Of a DNA stretch of 64,000 bases, positions 43,646-56,181 are shown in pieces. This DNA comes from Rosellinia necatrix. Its lineage: Eukaryota > Ascomycota > Sordariomycetes > Xylariales > Xylariaceae. Position 1 is the stretch's first letter. The number at the start of each line of letters is the position of its first letter. The stretch is from the NCBI GenBank assembly GCA_021209875.1, contig JAGYVD010000003.1:2852001-2916000 (forward strand), given 5' to 3'. The notes beneath the pieces are model-generated. The model was not told the DNA's origin and made no database searches. It saw only the letters and a program-made list of their open reading frames with translations. The translations under genes were made by a program, and so were the position numbers.

Positions 43646-46642
43646 ATGGATCGTAAAGAAGGAAACTTTAGCCCAAAACGACGCAAGTTAGATTTCAACC
43701 CCCTGCGCTCGGATGATCGGTACTCGTCTCTGCCTGCTCGAAGCCACAACGCGTCTCGCCCGCACAGTCGCGCCCTCAATGCCACCAGCTCGCGCGCATC
43801 CACGCCCCGAAACCAGTCGAGCTATGCGGCTACTCCCAAGCCGGACGAACCCAATGGGCCGGGACCTTCGGTCAGCCACGAAGACCAGCTTGCCCTAGAT
43901 CGCGATTGGTACGGGGGCGACGAGACGGGGGGGCATACCTTCGGCGACGATTCGCATAACCCTTTCGGCTCGTATGATACGTCATGGGTCGAACAGCAGC
44001 AGCGAGAGGCTCAGATGGTGGAGAAGAAAGCAGGGAGGCAAATGAATGCGCGCCAGTTACAGAGACAGAAGGATAACGATGCATGGGAAACGAATCGTAT
44101 GCTCACTTCCGGCGTTGCCCAACGACGCGGGCTGGGTGACGATTTCGACGACGACAACGAGGGCACGCGCGTACACCTATTGGTGCATGATCTGAAGCCT
44201 CCGTTTCTGGATGGTCGCACCGTGTTCACCAAACAACTGGAACCTGTACCTGCCGTCCGGGATTATCAGAGTGATATGGCCGTCTTCAGCAGAAAGGGCA
44301 GCCGTGTCGTAAAGGAGAGGAGGCAGCAGAGGGAGCGCCAGCGGCAGGCCCAGGATGCCACGAATATGGCCGGCACTACGCTCGGGAATCTAATGGGCGT
44401 GAAGGAAGAGGAAGGCGACAGTGCTTTACCCATAGCTGCAGAGGATGATCAGGCGAACAAGGGCGGGGGCAACAAGTTCAGCGAAGTCATGAAGAAGAAC
44501 GACGGGGCAAGCAATTTTAGTCAAAGCAAGACCCTGAGAGAACAGCGAGAGTTTTTGCCCGCATTTGCGGTTCGTGAGGACCTGTTGAGGGTCATCAGGG
44601 ATAATCAGGTGGTCATAGTGGTGGGTGAAACAGGCTCCGGGAAGACAACTCAACTTACGCAATTCCTCTACGAGGACGGGTATGGGAAGAGGGGGATGAT
44701 AGGGTGTACGCAGCCTCGCCGAGTCGCGGCAATGAGTGTTGCCAAGAGAGTGGCAGAAGAGATGGAAGTGAAACTAGGAAGCACCGTCGGGTACGCTATT
44801 CGATTCGAGGATTGCACAAGCAAGGACACTGTCATTAAGTATATGACCGACGGTGTTCTGCTCCGAGAGTCTCTGAATGAGAGGGATCTGGATCGGTACT
44901 CGTGTGTTATCATGGACGAGGCACACGAACGTGCCCTTAACACGGACGTCCTCCTGGGGCTATTCAACAAAATCTTACAACGTCGAAGAGACCTCAAGCT
45001 TATCGTCACATCAGCCACAATGAACTCCAAGAGATTCTCTGACTTTTTTAGTGGCGCACCGGAATTCACAATACCTGGAAGGACTTTCCCAGTGGATATC
45101 ATGTTTCACCGGTCTCCAGTCGAAGATTACGTCGATCAAGCGGTTCAACAGGTCCTCTCGATACATGTTTCAATGGGGTCTGGTGACATTTTGGTGTTTA
45201 TGACTGGACAAGAAGATATTGAGTGCACCTGCGAGTTGGTTCGCGAACGTTTGGATGCTCTTAACGACCCCCCAGAACTCAGCATTCTGCCCATCTATAG
45301 TCAAATGCCTGCGGACTTACAGGCCAAGATTTTCGACCGAGCGCCACCCGGGGTACGTAAGTGCATCGTGGCCACCAATATTGCGGAAACAAGTTTGACT
45401 GTAGATGGTATCATGTATGTTGTCGATGCCGGATACTCGAAGATGAAGGTTTACAACCCTCGAATGGGAATGGATACGCTTCAAATCACGCCCATCTCGC
45501 AAGCTAATGCCGGGCAAAGAGCTGGCCGAGCGGGCAGAACAGGGCCAGGAAGGGCGTTTCGACTCTTCACCGAAAAAGCTTTCAAAGACGAGCTATATAT
45601 ACAAACAATCCCTGAGATCCAACGAACCAATCTCAGCAACACGGTATTGCTCCTTAAGTCATTGGGCGTCCGTGACCTGCTGGACTTCGATTTCATGGAT
45701 CCACCTCCACAAGATACGATCACGACATCCATGTTTGACTTATGGGCCCTCGGAGCTCTGGATAATCTTGGAGAATTGACGGACCTGGGTTCCAAGATGA
45801 ATGCTTTCCCCATGGATCCTTCCTTAGCAAAGCTCCTTATCATGTCGGAAGAATATGGGTGTAGTGAAGAGATGGTGACTATTGTGTCGATGCTGTCTGT
45901 TCCAAATGTGTTCTACCGACCAAAAGAACGCCAAGAAGAGTCAGATGCAGCGCGGGAAAAGTTCTTCGTCCCAGAATCTGATCATCTTACCTACTTACAC
46001 GTCTACTCGCAATGGAAATCAAATGGGTACTCGGATGGATGGTGCACACGCCATTTCTTGCACCCAAAGTCATTGCGCAGAGCAAAAGAAATCAGGGATC
46101 AGTTGCTTGACATTATGAAGATGCAGAAGATGGAGATGATTAGTTGTGGTACGGATTGGGATATAATTCGCAAGTGCATCTGCTCTGGTTATTATCACCA
46201 GGCTGCGAAGGTCAAGGGTATTGGAGAATACATTAATTTGCGGACATCGGTTACGGTTCAGCTTCATCCGACCAGTGCACTCTACGGCCTAGGGCTCCTC
46301 CCAGACTACGTGGTATACCACGAGCTCATTCTCACGTCGAAGGAGTATATGTCAACAGTGACCTCGGTAGACCCGCACTGGCTTGCGGAACTCGGTGGCG
46401 TGTTTTACTCGGTGAAAGAAAAGGGTTATTCCGCCCGAGAAAAGCGTGTGACGGAGACAGAGTTCAACCGAAAAATAGAGATCGAGACGAAAATGGCAGA
46501 AGATAAGAGGCGACAAGAAGAGCAGCAGAAAGCCGAACAAGAAAAGTCGGCTAAAAAGCCAGTTGCGGAAAAGACGAGGAAAATCATCACATCTGGGGCG
46601 GTCAAGAAGCTAGCATTGAAGAGAAAAGGTAGAGGCTTTTAA
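43646..46642 (+). CDS. PRP16-like DEAH-box splicing helicase
   Basis: A single exon of 998 residues from ATG 43646 (ACAAATGGAT). The N-terminal 300 residues are charged and contain the [12 protein letters not shown] and [17 protein letters not shown] patches typical of Prp16. Helicase motifs are all present: [10 protein letters not shown] (I), [18 protein letters not shown] (Ia), DEAH (II, about residue 422), SATM (III), then [14 protein letters not shown] and [12 protein letters not shown] (V and VI). The winged-helix, ratchet and OB regions follow ([40 protein letters not shown]) and a basic coiled tail. Prp16 (DHX38) remodels the spliceosome after the first catalytic step. Choice of Prp16 over Prp2 or Prp22 rests on the N-terminus and the [18 protein letters not shown] end. 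Confidence 0.93.
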   Translation: MDRKEGNFSPKRRKLDFNPLRSDDRYSSLPARSHNASRPHSRALNATSSRASTPRNQSSYAATPKPDEPNGPGPSVSHEDQLALDRDWYGGDETGGHTFGDDSHNPFGSYDTSWVEQQQREAQMVEKKAGRQMNARQLQRQKDNDAWETNRMLTSGVAQRRGLGDDFDDDNEGTRVHLLVHDLKPPFLDGRTVFTKQLEPVPAVRDYQSDMAVFSRKGSRVVKERRQQRERQRQAQDATNMAGTTLGNLMGVKEEEGDSALPIAAEDDQANKGGGNKFSEVMKKNDGASNFSQSKTLREQREFLPAFAVREDLLRVIRDNQVVIVVGETGSGKTTQLTQFLYEDGYGKRGMIGCTQPRRVAAMSVAKRVAEEMEVKLGSTVGYAIRFEDCTSKDTVIKYMTDGVLLRESLNERDLDRYSCVIMDEAHERALNTDVLLGLFNKILQRRRDLKLIVTSATMNSKRFSDFFSGAPEFTIPGRTFPVDIMFHRSPVEDYVDQAVQQVLSIHVSMGSGDILVFMTGQEDIECTCELVRERLDALNDPPELSILPIYSQMPADLQAKIFDRAPPGVRKCIVATNIAETSLTVDGIMYVVDAGYSKMKVYNPRMGMDTLQITPISQANAGQRAGRAGRTGPGRAFRLFTEKAFKDELYIQTIPEIQRTNLSNTVLLLKSLGVRDLLDFDFMDPPPQDTITTSMFDLWALGALDNLGELTDLGSKMNAFPMDPSLAKLLIMSEEYGCSEEMVTIVSMLSVPNVFYRPKERQEESDAAREKFFVPESDHLTYLHVYSQWKSNGYSDGWCTRHFLHPKSLRRAKEIRDQLLDIMKMQKMEMISCGTDWDIIRKCICSGYYHQAAKVKGIGEYINLRTSVTVQLHPTSALYGLGLLPDYVVYHELILTSKEYMSTVTSVDPHWLAELGGVFYSVKEKGYSAREKRVTETEFNRKIEIETKMAEDKRRQEEQQKAEQEKSAKKPVAEKTRKIITSGAVKKLALKRKGRGF

Positions 46643-46744
46643 ACCCAAAACAGGTCATGCTTAGACAGGTATAATGACCAAGAGTGCATCAGCGCCATCC
46701 CAATCAACTAGCCCATGAGCTGCAAGAAGACTCTGCCATGTCCC

Positions 46745-47189
46745 TTAGCGGCGTACCTTGAACTCAGTCTCGCCCTCTATCAGCTCGCGGTCTTCCTTGT
46801 CTAGCTTAACTACATGAGCATATCGTGGGCCTTGGTCAATGGCCCGAAGGAACCCCTTGATGGCGTCAGGACTACCCTGAGCCTCGCCCTCGACCTTGGC
46901 TCTCAAATTAGCTATCTGGTCAGGATGGGCCGGTCATTTACCGGGTCACATGCCTTCCCATTGTCGGTGTTTAGACACCATCCTGTGATGCCCAGCTTAG
47001 TGGCTTCTCCCCGGGTGAAGTTGCGAAAGTTGACACCTGGTTTGACGTCAGTGGTACTTATCCGAAGGAGCTCGAGAACGAATGGCGTAGCAGACCTTGC
47101 ACTTGGCCGTGGACTAAGAAATAGATCTGAGTGATCGTTAGCCAGGTAATCGAGAATATTATGTTCTCTACTCCTACCCTCTGCGACAT
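46745..47189 (-). CDS. Acylphosphatase, four small exons
   Basis: Exons 47189-47178, 47126-47096, 47036-46954 and 46894-46745 total 276 nt, 91 residues, the family's normal size. Spliced reading gives MSQRIYFLVHGQVQGVNFRN, then FTRGEATKLGITGWCLNTDN, then VEGEAQGSPDAIKGFLRAID and a typical VRR end. The catalytic arginine lies in QGVNFR and the catalytic asparagine in GWCLNT. The enzyme hydrolyses acyl-phosphates such as 1,3-bisphosphoglycerate in the cytosol. Introns are 51, 59 and 59 bp. Intron 3 (46953-46895) appears to use a GC donor (GCATGT..CAAG, with GCTAAT branch); the alternative GT donor downstream would add four residues before VEGEAQG. The stop is only about 100 bp from the convergent prp16 stop. 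Confidence 0.88.
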
Positions 47190-48035
47190 TTTATATCGTT
47201 TATGTAGTTTTCTGTGATGTGTGTGTTTTGTCTAGCAACATTGATGAGGCTGATGAAGTTGAAGAACATGAGAGTGTCTGCCTTAGGTACCTACTAAGTA
47301 CCTACCTAACCTTAGTAGATGGGTAGGCCATGGTCGCTCTTGCACGGCCTGCTACAGGTGCTGCCAGCAATCACATGCATACTACCAGGTACCCACCTAG
47401 TATAGACGTTAAAATACTACTACTACTGTTACTACCCACCTAGATACTTACTTAACCTACCTGGTGCCTGTGCTATGTAGGTACCTACCTAGTTACAACT
47501 TAGGCACCCGTTAGGTATGACTATGGCGGATAACCTGCCAGTGGTAATCTGCTTGTACCTAATCCTTTCTACAACGTTGTTATCCGGTTTCTATATTGCC
47601 CTATAGAGTATCTACAATCACCTAGGTACTATCTAGGTAGACCTATCTACAGCAATGCACCTATCTACAGCAATGCACCTATCTACAGCAATGCACCTAT
47701 CTACAGCAATGCACCTATCTACAGCAGTACACCTATCTACTAGTTAGGTACTTGTGTAACGTCCATACTTTAGGTAAATAGCAAAATGGTGTATATTCGG
47801 GGGAAAATAATGGCATGTATGTAATTAACAGGAAGGTACTTAGGTACTTAGGTAAGTACAGTAGCCCGAGTAATTCGGCATCGTTAATGACGGCAGAGAG
47901 AGTGGAGACTTGATTCTAGGCTAAACTTCTCTCCTGTTGTTCCCTCTTGTTGTCCCGATACCACTTCCTCACCATCTCTCAGGATTCACATAATCAGACA
48001 GACGGCACCGGCACCGGCACCGGGCACGCGACATA
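47190..48035. other. Intergenic region rich in CCTAGG islands and a tandem repeat
   Basis: It lies between the divergent acylphosphatase and Tls1-like genes. TACCTA/TAGGTA islands occur at 47285-47310, 47390-47500, 47620-47645 and 47745-47870. The 18-bp repeat is listed separately. The GGCACC repeat at 48003-48022 lies in the leader of the next gene. Confidence 0.55.
47641..47740. repeat. 18-bp tandem repeat, five and a half copies
   Basis: Unit ACCTATCTACAGCAATGC is repeated four times exactly, then once with CAGTAC in place of CAATGC, then a partial unit. Confidence 0.9.
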
Positions 48036-49287
48036 ATGGCCCCGTCTTCCCCGATCTCAGATGCGCCGCGATCCATAGTATTTCGTGGCAAGAAACGCAA
48101 AACCTATCGACAACGGTCAGGTACCGAACCCGACGCCGAGAATGACGCATCAACAACGCCTGTGGATCCAGTTCTTGACGCGCCAAACGTCGTCAACACT
48201 CAAGACCCGACTCCCGACGCCGTCGCAGCCTCCGCAGACAAGGGACACGATGAGGTTCTTTCCATCAGTGATGCGCTCCGTTTCAGGCATTCACGGAGGC
48301 CCAGGTTGCGCGGTGTTGCCTTCGGCGTAGACCACAGCATCCAGGCCGGGAGTACCCAAGCAGACGACGAACTAAGCCAAATGATCCGAGAGGAAGAGAA
48401 GAAGGCCATTGAGCAATCCATCACGACGGCAAATAGACGTTTCGCCCCACAGACGGGGCTGTCTGGGGAGATGGTCAATAGGCACATGTAAGTTTCTTGT
48501 CTTGGAGATCTCAAGTCTGCTCCATCCGTGTGCAATACTGATGGAGGAAGGGAGGAATACATAGAGGCCGAACTAGCCAAGAGACATCACGCGGCTTCTA
48601 ATCCTCAGATGCTCCGGATATCTAATCAGCCAGGCGGGAGCACCACACATAACGGATCAATCATCCGCAAGGGGGAGCAAAAGCACACTGCTTTGACAGG
48701 CAAGCTGCTCGAGGTAGACCTTGGCGATGAAGTTCGCAATCGCAACGCAGCTTTGACCGATCGCGCCACGCGGAAACTGCAAGGTTTAGCTGTGGAGGAC
48801 GAGGAAAGCACTGATCGTCCAAAGAAAGTCAGGCTCGGGAGAGATGGCAAGCCATGGAGACCCCGGAATAAGCGAAACAGCGACGATATCAAGAGAGATC
48901 AGTTGGTTGAAGAGATATTGCGAGAAAACAGACGTAAGCCTTCCTACTCGTTGCCCCCGTTCGTTTACCAAGCAAAAAACGGGGTTCTGACCTGATGCCG
49001 CAACAGTGGATGTATATGACACACCTGCACAGCCATTCGGACCGGATGCAGTCGAGGACGAGGTAACTGCCGCCGATGACCGAATAGCCGAAGAGTTCCG
49101 CCGAGAATTCCTAGATGCAATGGCCGAACGACGCAGGAGGAGGAGGCACGCGGCTCACCCAAGCAAGCCAGGTACCAAGAAAGTTGAAGACGTCTTGAAG
49201 GGACCAAAACTCGGCGGCAGTCGTAACACACGAGCCGCCATGAGAGACTTACTTCTCAAGAAAGAAAAGGAGAAAGAAAAGAGATAA
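48036..49287 (+). CDS. Tls1/C9orf78 (Hep59) family spliceosome-associated protein
   Basis: Three exons, 48036-48487, 48551-48933 and 49007-49287, give 371 residues. The introns are 63 and 73 bp. The N-terminus has SIVFRGKKRKTYRQR and SISDALRFRHSRRPRLRGV. Then come FAPQTGLSGEMVNRHM, joined to EEYIEAELAKR, and later DRIAEEFRREFLDAMAERR with a basic C-terminus. FAPQTGL and YIEAEL(A)KR are landmarks of the Hep59/C9orf78 family. The S. pombe member Tls1 influences splicing of telomere-silencing factors; the human one is part of the spliceosomal C complex. The first acceptor (GGAAG 48550) is chosen by frame. Strongly charged throughout, probably nuclear. Confidence 0.8.
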
Positions 49288-50776
49288 GATGGACAGTACC
49301 TCTAATATCCACAGCCGCCTCTCAAGAGCCTACACTACTCAGTCTCGTAGTTGAGGTGCCCATGCTATATATTTTGAGACCCGGCGAACCCAATATTCAC
49401 GGGCCAAGCGACACTCCGTCATGCCGCTTCGTTCGACCACTCCGGTATCATTTCCAACAGAAGACTACGCGGGCCGCTGGCGCGCTAGATGTTACCATGC
49501 CATAGGCCCTCCTCGCAGCTAATAAATGTCCAGATTACCACTCGAAAATCCGATGCCATATAAGCCTAGTGTATCGACGACGTTGAGTCTCCATCCTTAA
49601 TGTTCGAGTTAAGCTCGGCTTCTCGGTTGTTCAGTTCTTCATGGTTTTGATTATGCGCCAACTAGAGGTAGGGAAGTCAACGTGTCCAGTTCGTTATATA
49701 TCGGAGGAATGTCCGTTTCCCGGACGAGGCCTATCTTATGAGGCCAATGGCGCTCCTAGGAACGTAAAAACCGTTTAAAGGCCGCCACGGGTATTCACGA
49801 GTGATCGTGACCACCATAATTCTGTCAAAAGCGTCTATTCATAAAAAAAAAACCATGTTTAAAGCACTTGTCCGTATCCCTGTCAGATTTGTCTCCTCTT
49901 GCTGTCAGAAGAAAATTCGTATTGTCATCATCCACCATGTATATGCGTGCATGTACGCGTATGCTATAATCATCAGCTTGATCCTGTTCACCTCCCTAAT
50001 AAATCAAAAGCAACCATATCCATGCGTAGCCCAGATTGCGCCTCCCTCCCAACTCTGAGTATGCGCGTTTCTGAACTCCTATAGACTATCAAACCCATTA
50101 CCAGGCGAAGGCCCAACCCGAAATTGACCAACCGATCCGCGCCGTAATGGTAGGCGTCGTATAAAACGAAAACGTATATGACCGATACTAGACACTAACA
50201 TCCAAAGACATTCAAAATCATTGATGGCCGATTGAAGAAATTACTCATTTCGGGATTCCGAATAAGCACCATACCGACTGTGACAGGAAATTTGTAGGCA
50301 TGGAAGATGATTAATGAAGGGGCATTTTGAAGAGAGAAGACGGCTGGGTTTGGGGGGTTAAGTTTGAAGCCGGTTACAATCGGCCAGTGTCCGATTGTGC
50401 AATGCTCTCTTCCTCCTCTCTTTACTAAGTTCCAGTATAGCCGCCTCTGGAATGTGTATTTCTGGCCGAATGGACGGAAATAAGAGAGGATTTGGTGCTT
50501 GGAGGTCGACGAGGTTCGTGGTTCCTTTCTTGGTGACTAGTGGACTTCCTGCTTCCAACCGAGTATCTGTAATTTAGAAAGCGGCCGGGCACTTAAAGGG
50601 GGGAGGGGCCTCATGACTGCTGTAGAAAGCCGCATATGCGGTCATGCGAGTCTCTTATGCCAACGCCACGGGGTTACTGTGTCCGGCCGAAGTAGTTCTT
50701 TTGCGGGAAGCTAAAGCAGCCAAATAACCGCATAAAAAAATATTTTTACGGCCTGCGTTGCGTAAAGAACGGTAAC
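49288..50776. other. Convergent 3' intergenic region
   Basis: 1.5 kb between the ends of the Tls1-like gene (+) and the RING-like gene (-). Small frames, an A tract at 49841-49850 and no domain content. Nothing further is supported. Confidence 0.5.
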
Positions 50777-52415
50777 TCATCGAATGTCCAGTTGGAAAGG
50801 TTTGTACCGTCCCCCGATTGTAGCGCATCGAGGGCATTTCCTACGGGTCCCTTGCTCCTCCATCAGGATGTTTACACAATCTCGACAAAGCCCGCATACA
50901 CATTCCGTACAGGCATATGACTCCCTTAATTTCGATGTCCGTTGACATGCCGCGCAATAGATATGGACGTCTTGGGATGAATAACTCGGTGACGAATCTG
51001 ACAGTGGTACGGCTCCCATATGGAATGCCTCCCCACTCCCGCCGCTTTCCACAGATGGGAAAGGCTCGGGGATTTCCTGGACGAATGTCGGAGGAGTCAG
51101 AGCTTGCTGCAGTGGCGATGCCTGATAACCCTGAAAATGTTGATGGGGGATCGGGGGCAACGAAGCTCTATGGATTGAAATCGGGGGGGATTGGGGCACC
51201 TGATATGTCAGACAAGAAGAGTAAGACCGTTGCTCGAAGCTTACTGGAGTTCTATCCTCGTCAATGTCTTCAGTTGCCGAAGCTGCCGCATCAATCAGGT
51301 CTTCCCAACGTTTACCATAATCGGCCGAGGGTTCAACAGAATGCGCCTTACGGTCGATGCCGCCAGGCAGGAGATGATCATCATTTTGGATCCGACGAAG
51401 CCAGTCAGCAGCCGTTCCTCGGGATTTTTGTTTCTTGTGACCACGTTTAGTGACGGATTGTTTCCTAGGCCGATTGGGGCCTAGTGATCGCTGCAATGGA
51501 GGCAGGGTCGACGATCGCCCTGGCGGTGAGTTTGACAAAATAGAAGGCAGTAACTCTCGTCTTCCCGGCCCCGCATTCATCGGAGGAAATGGCTCGCGGG
51601 TTGGCTCAGCGCCGTATTGTATCGGAGGTAGTTCAATCGTGCTCCTGGGAATTCTCCTCCCCTCCGTATCAGAATGCCAGCCCTTTGGGAACCCGGTCAG
51701 TTGGGCCACAGGCAATGTTGGGGGCCAGGAGAGACGTACAGTTTCCGAGTCCCATTCTGTCTCAAACTTGTGCTGGCCGCCCAACTGAGCTAGGGCTGCG
51801 GCAGCGCTTGCCGTGGGTAGCTGGGAGGTGCCCGCGCGCTCGTCAGGGTGCCTCGGTGTTGCGGGAGCGCTCGACTCATCGCGGAAGAATGCATGGCGGT
51901 CGTGCGGGTAGCCTTTTGCCGGGTCGACGCCCGGTGGAGGTGGACCGGCGGAATTTTGAGCCTGTGATCTATCCGAGGGCGGGGTATTGATCATAAGTAA
52001 GAAGCTCTCTTCTGTCGCCGGGAGCTTGGAGATATAATGCTCAGGGTGGGCTCGTCTGATATGCTCCTGCATTGAACGGTACCGCTTTTCCTGTTTGTGG
52101 CAAAGAGCGGTCGTGTTAGTCACGACAGAACGTATCGCGCAACGGCAACCGCCGCGCCCCTAGCAAGTGCGTACAATTGCCTTTGCCTGCAGGGGCCGCC
52201 GGGCGAGGGGGATGGACGAGAGATGAGAGACGAGAGACGAGGGACGAGGGACGAGAGGCGAGAGGCGAGAGGCGAGAGGCGAGAGGCGAGAGGAGACTTA
52301 CACCGATGCATCTCTTCCGGCAACTCGAGCCATCCTGGTTGCGCAATGGGCAAACAACCTCGTTGTTGGCGTCGGTGATAGAGAACGAAGATGTCAAAGA
52401 AGATCGAGGCGGCAT
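50777..52415 (-). CDS. Fungal RING-like zinc protein with N-terminal zinc-finger-like head
   Basis: Two exons, 52415-52302 and 52090-50777, give 475 residues; the 211-bp intron is phase 0. The head reads VCPLRNQDGSSCRKRCIG, spliced to EKRYRSMQEHIRRAHPEHYI, a C..C..H..H arrangement resembling a C2H2 finger split by the intron, followed by SKLPATEESFLLMINTPP. The middle is Pro/Ser-rich with a basic patch (RPRKQSVTKRGHKKQKSRG). The C-terminus holds eight cysteines in RING-like spacing: YCAAC, CTEC, CGLC, C near CVNILM and CPRC. Uncharacterised in detail; either a nuclear regulator or an E3-like protein. The long plus-strand frames over it are shadows. Confidence 0.7.
52215..52291. repeat. 7-bp tandem repeat inside the RING-like gene's intron
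   Basis: Eleven units of GACGAGA/GACGAGG/GGCGAGA (plus strand) end ten bases from the 5' splice site (donor at 52301, minus strand). On the transcript it forms a pyrimidine-rich CTCTCGCC array directly after the donor. Confidence 0.9.
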
Positions 52416-53050
52416 CTTGAGCTGTTGCTTAACCCCACCATACACTGGCTGGTTGGGTTCGAAGCGGGGTGTTCTCGTGAGATTGATTGATACGTCGTTG
52501 CCGATAAGCCCTGAATTGGTAGCTAGCTAACTACGGTATCGACAGAGAAGGCGCGGATAGTGTAGCGGCCGCTCGATGCGAAGCTGTTTGGCATCTAGTA
52601 TGGGAATCTAGGTTGAAATCACCGCAACCTTGCCGAGGTAGCTCCAAGCTCCTTCCTAGGTAGCCGTTCAGGTGTTACATGGACTGTTTCGAGAAACACC
52701 CAGGTAGAGAGGTTGGCAAGCAGGCGTAAGCAAGCAAGCAAGCAGGTGTAAGTGGTAGGTAGATAGTAGGAGGGAAGACGGCGGGGTGCTCAGCTATTCC
52801 TGGGGAGGGAGGGGAAGACCTGGCTGAAAGCAGCAATGCCAGTTTTGGAGGTACTTAGATAGAAATTAGCGAGAGGTCGCCACAGCACAAGTCAAAGGGA
52901 GCACGGCACTACAACATCCGCTGTGCCCTGTGTAGTTCCCGTACCCGCGGGTGATGGTAAAGAACATGGACAATGAGAGTGCTGGACTCGTAGAAGTAGG
53001 CAGGTACCTACCTACCTCTTGACATGAAACGACTGGGTCAAGGGAAGAGC

Positions 53051-53138
53051 ACTGCTGCTGCTGCTGCTGCTACTACTGCCGTTTCTGCTACTGCCGTTTC
53101 TGCTGCTGCCGCCACCGCTGCTGCTGCTGCTGCTGCTG
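53051..53138. repeat. Imperfect CTG trinucleotide array
   Basis: Runs of CTG interrupted by CTA, CCG and TTT triplets. An alanine-rich 90-codon frame over it is not considered a gene. Confidence 0.85.
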
Positions 53139-53754
53139 AAGAAACCGAATGCACCTTGCTAACGAGACTCAGCGACGACGGATTAGGGTTGAGCGGTACC
53201 TACCTACCTAGTTTAAACGGCTACGGCCTCTCCTACTCGAGTGAGACAAAGACAGCTTGTGCGTTCCTTTATTGGCTATCTACCGTGCTGGTATGAATAG
53301 CCAGCTTCCTTTCTGACTCGATCAAGGATCGACCGGGGGTTAGCCTGGATGGCTGGCTGGCTCTTGCTTGTTTGGGTGGGGTGTCCATCCCGGAGGCCTG
53401 CTTACCTAGTAGTGTGAAAGTAGGGAATCGGTTGACGAACACTAGGAAGCATTTGATATTTTCTTTTTTAGCGATCCATGTGAAGTCGGGCAGCTTGAAT
53501 CTCTTTATCCAGCTACTGGGATGGGAACTCCAGCGCCGATTTGAGGGTGCTGTCGCTGTCAGAGCTTTGGATAGTTATGCTTATTTGGAATGTCATATGG
53601 CACCAACATATATACAGACATACACGTGCGGACATACAAACATACAGATATACATATATACGCACGTACATACATACTTTAGGTACGCATAATGAAGCTT
53701 TCCTAGAGAGGCTTTCCTGGAGAAGCTTTCCTGGAGAAGCTCTGCAATCAATCC

Positions 53755-54000
53755 AAGGTACTTAGGTAGGTAGGTAGTGCGACGTATTAGTAGAGCTACC
53801 TGAATGGGGCTGTTGTCTCACGACACAAGCCGTAGGTACCACCCCGCCTTTTTCCTCGAGTATTATACCTCTACATGCCTACCTACCTACCTCCCTACCT
53901 ATAGGTAGGGAGCACTAAGTACCTACCTACCTAGGTACATACTACTAGGCAGGTACCTACCTACCTAGGTAGGTAGGTAGGTAGGTAGGTTACTAGGTAC
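53755..54000. repeat. Dense CCTA/TAGG island with a 26-bp perfect palindrome
   Basis: Alternating (CCTA)n and (TAGG)n blocks. 53954-53979 is a perfect 26-bp palindrome of three CCTA units followed by three TAGG units. This is the largest member of the island family seen across the window. Confidence 0.85.
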
Positions 54001-55419
54001 TAGCTTGTGCTTTGAGGTCTCGCTAAACTATAGGCGCCTCTATCGGGGCTCATTGTCGATAGGGACGGCGAAGAGCGGGACTGCATGACCTCACCGTGGT
54101 GCTCGAGCTGCATGACAGGCTGTTGCGTGCAGAAGCTTGAAAGAGAGGGGTCCTGGAAGTGGGTAATGTGACCCCGAAATCCTGGACCTCTCTTCGACCC
54201 ACCTAATCCTAGCTAGTCTCTGAGCTCTCGGATTGGCTTAAAGCAGGAGGAGAGCTTGGATTGACGGGCCACTGCGCAATGCACACGAGAACTTTGATGG
54301 CCACTGGATGATATACAACAGGTGCATACTAGCAATAGGCTTGTTGAATCCTGATTGTCAATCAATGAGTATAAGATGGACAGGAGCTTCCTAACCCTCA
54401 ATCATGGGATACTCAATTACCTCGCTGGTGCCAAGTCCAAGCGTCGCCGGTATGCCCGTCGCCATAGAGCCTCATCCGGTGGGGATCCTCAGACCTAGGC
54501 AGGCTTTTTTGGTGATACAATGGGATGTGCATGCACCTGCAGTCTCTGCTTTCATCGTCAGCGCGTGGCTTGGGGTGTGTGACCTCTCGACCCATGTGTT
54601 ATGGGTACCTTCCCCCATCGACTGTCTGAGCATCACGACCTCTCTCCATGGCCCTAATGCGCCAATGCCAATTGATTCACCTACCCAGCTATACACTGCA
54701 GGTAGCCCACATGACGCTCGACAAATGCTAAAAGGCTCTGGTATCGTGATTTGAGAGGCTACGAATTGACCGGTGCATGCTGAGCCTAATTATCAAGCTT
54801 TAATTGATGATTGTTGTAGGCCATAAGAAAAGCCCACGAGTAGCAAATGAGCAAAGAGTGCTAAGGTTCCCCATTTAAATTAAGCAAAGCTACCTATTAG
54901 GTTAGGTGTCTTCATGCTTCGAGCTCTTGTTGTTGCTCCTGCTGTGCCCTATAATTACTATACCAAGGTAGGTCCATAGCTCTTTGCAGATGTTAGCCTG
55001 CCTTATCTTGCATTATCAACAACTTATTAACTTCCTAAGTGGTAGGATACTGTTATCGACTTTTATTTGTAGGTAGCATACACAACCATAAATAAACTTA
55101 TGGATGTTATTGCCTATCATCTGAGGCATTATATTTGACATTATAGTAGTTAGTTATTCTAAAAGAAAAATAAAATAAAAAAGAAAGTTGACCTTGCGCT
55201 AGCTAGTAGCGACTGGTCGTTTTATGCAATTTTATAGCCAAGATTCAGGTTATGTTATCTCAACGCTCGGTGCTTCTAAGTTGCAAAGCTTACTACTACA
55301 TAATGTAAGTAGGTACTTTATAACTTGAAGGTACTGAGTACCGAGGATGTAGGGTGTGCATGGGGAGGAGCTTATAGGTGGGGAGGTACACCTGCTGTAG
55401 TATCATACCTACTTACCTA

Positions 55420-56181
55420 CAGTCGGTCCACAAAAATAACGATCGGGTGGGTACTAAAAGGTACTTCTGTAAAAAATATATATTAATTAAAAATCTAATT
55501 TAATAGGTATAAAAAAACTAAAACAATATTATTATAGATTTAAATTTTAAGTTTTTATATATTATTTTAAATTATTATTTATTATTATAAATAATAAGAA
55601 TTTTATATTTAAACTTTTAATTTAAAATTTTTATGCTATATTTTAAATTAATTATATATAAATATTTTTATATATATAAAATTAATAAAAATTAAAATTA
55701 GCTTAAAATTATATTAAATATTTTAAAAATAATAATTATAAAAATAAAAAATATTAATATATTTTTAAATAATTATTTTATTTTAAATATATATTTTAAA
55801 TATTATTTTTAAAAATTAAAATTAAAAAGCTAAAAATATATTTATATAATTTTTATAGTTTTTATATATAATAGTTTTATAAATAATTAATTTAAATTTA
55901 AAGCCTGTTTATTTTTCCGATTTTTTAAACGTAAAAAAATTATTAAAATTTTTAATATTAAGTATTTTAATGTACTATTTTTAACTTATAAAAACTACAC
56001 TCTAAAAATCTAAAAAAATTTAAAATTACTACTTTAAAGACTTTATTAATAAAAATCTAAATATAATTTTTATTTTTTATTTTAATATAAATATTTATAG
56101 AAATTTAACAGTTAAAAAGGTGAGTTTAGGTGATTTTAGGTGTAAAAACGGAATCTGATCGTCAATTAATTTTACCCACTG
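55420..56181. mobile_element. RIP-degraded inverted-repeat element with TA duplication
   Basis: 762 bp, mostly A/T and without open frames. The ends are imperfect inverted repeats of about 30 bp: CAGTCGGTCC at the left and, reading inward on the other strand, CAGTGGGTAA at the right, both followed by ACGATC about 20 bases in. TA occurs on each side (55418-55419 and 56182-56183). The abrupt change of composition at both ends and the CAGT termini fit a Tc1/mariner/pogo-type element destroyed by RIP. Confidence 0.65.

Larger units (their letters stand above)
52416..55419. other. Gene-poor intergenic region with many simple repeats
   Basis: No supported gene. Contains (AAGC)n near 52728-52742, a CTG/CTGCTA trinucleotide array, dense CCTA/TAGG islands at 53755-54000, a degenerate 15-bp repeat (CTTTCCTGGAGAAGC) at 53699-53743 and A/T-rich sequence from 54770. 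A 116-codon frame (54404-54754) has no supporting features. Confidence 0.5.

Noticed and set aside
54404..54754. 116-codon plus-strand frame
   Set aside because: No domain or family resemblance; flanked by simple repeats and an RIP block.
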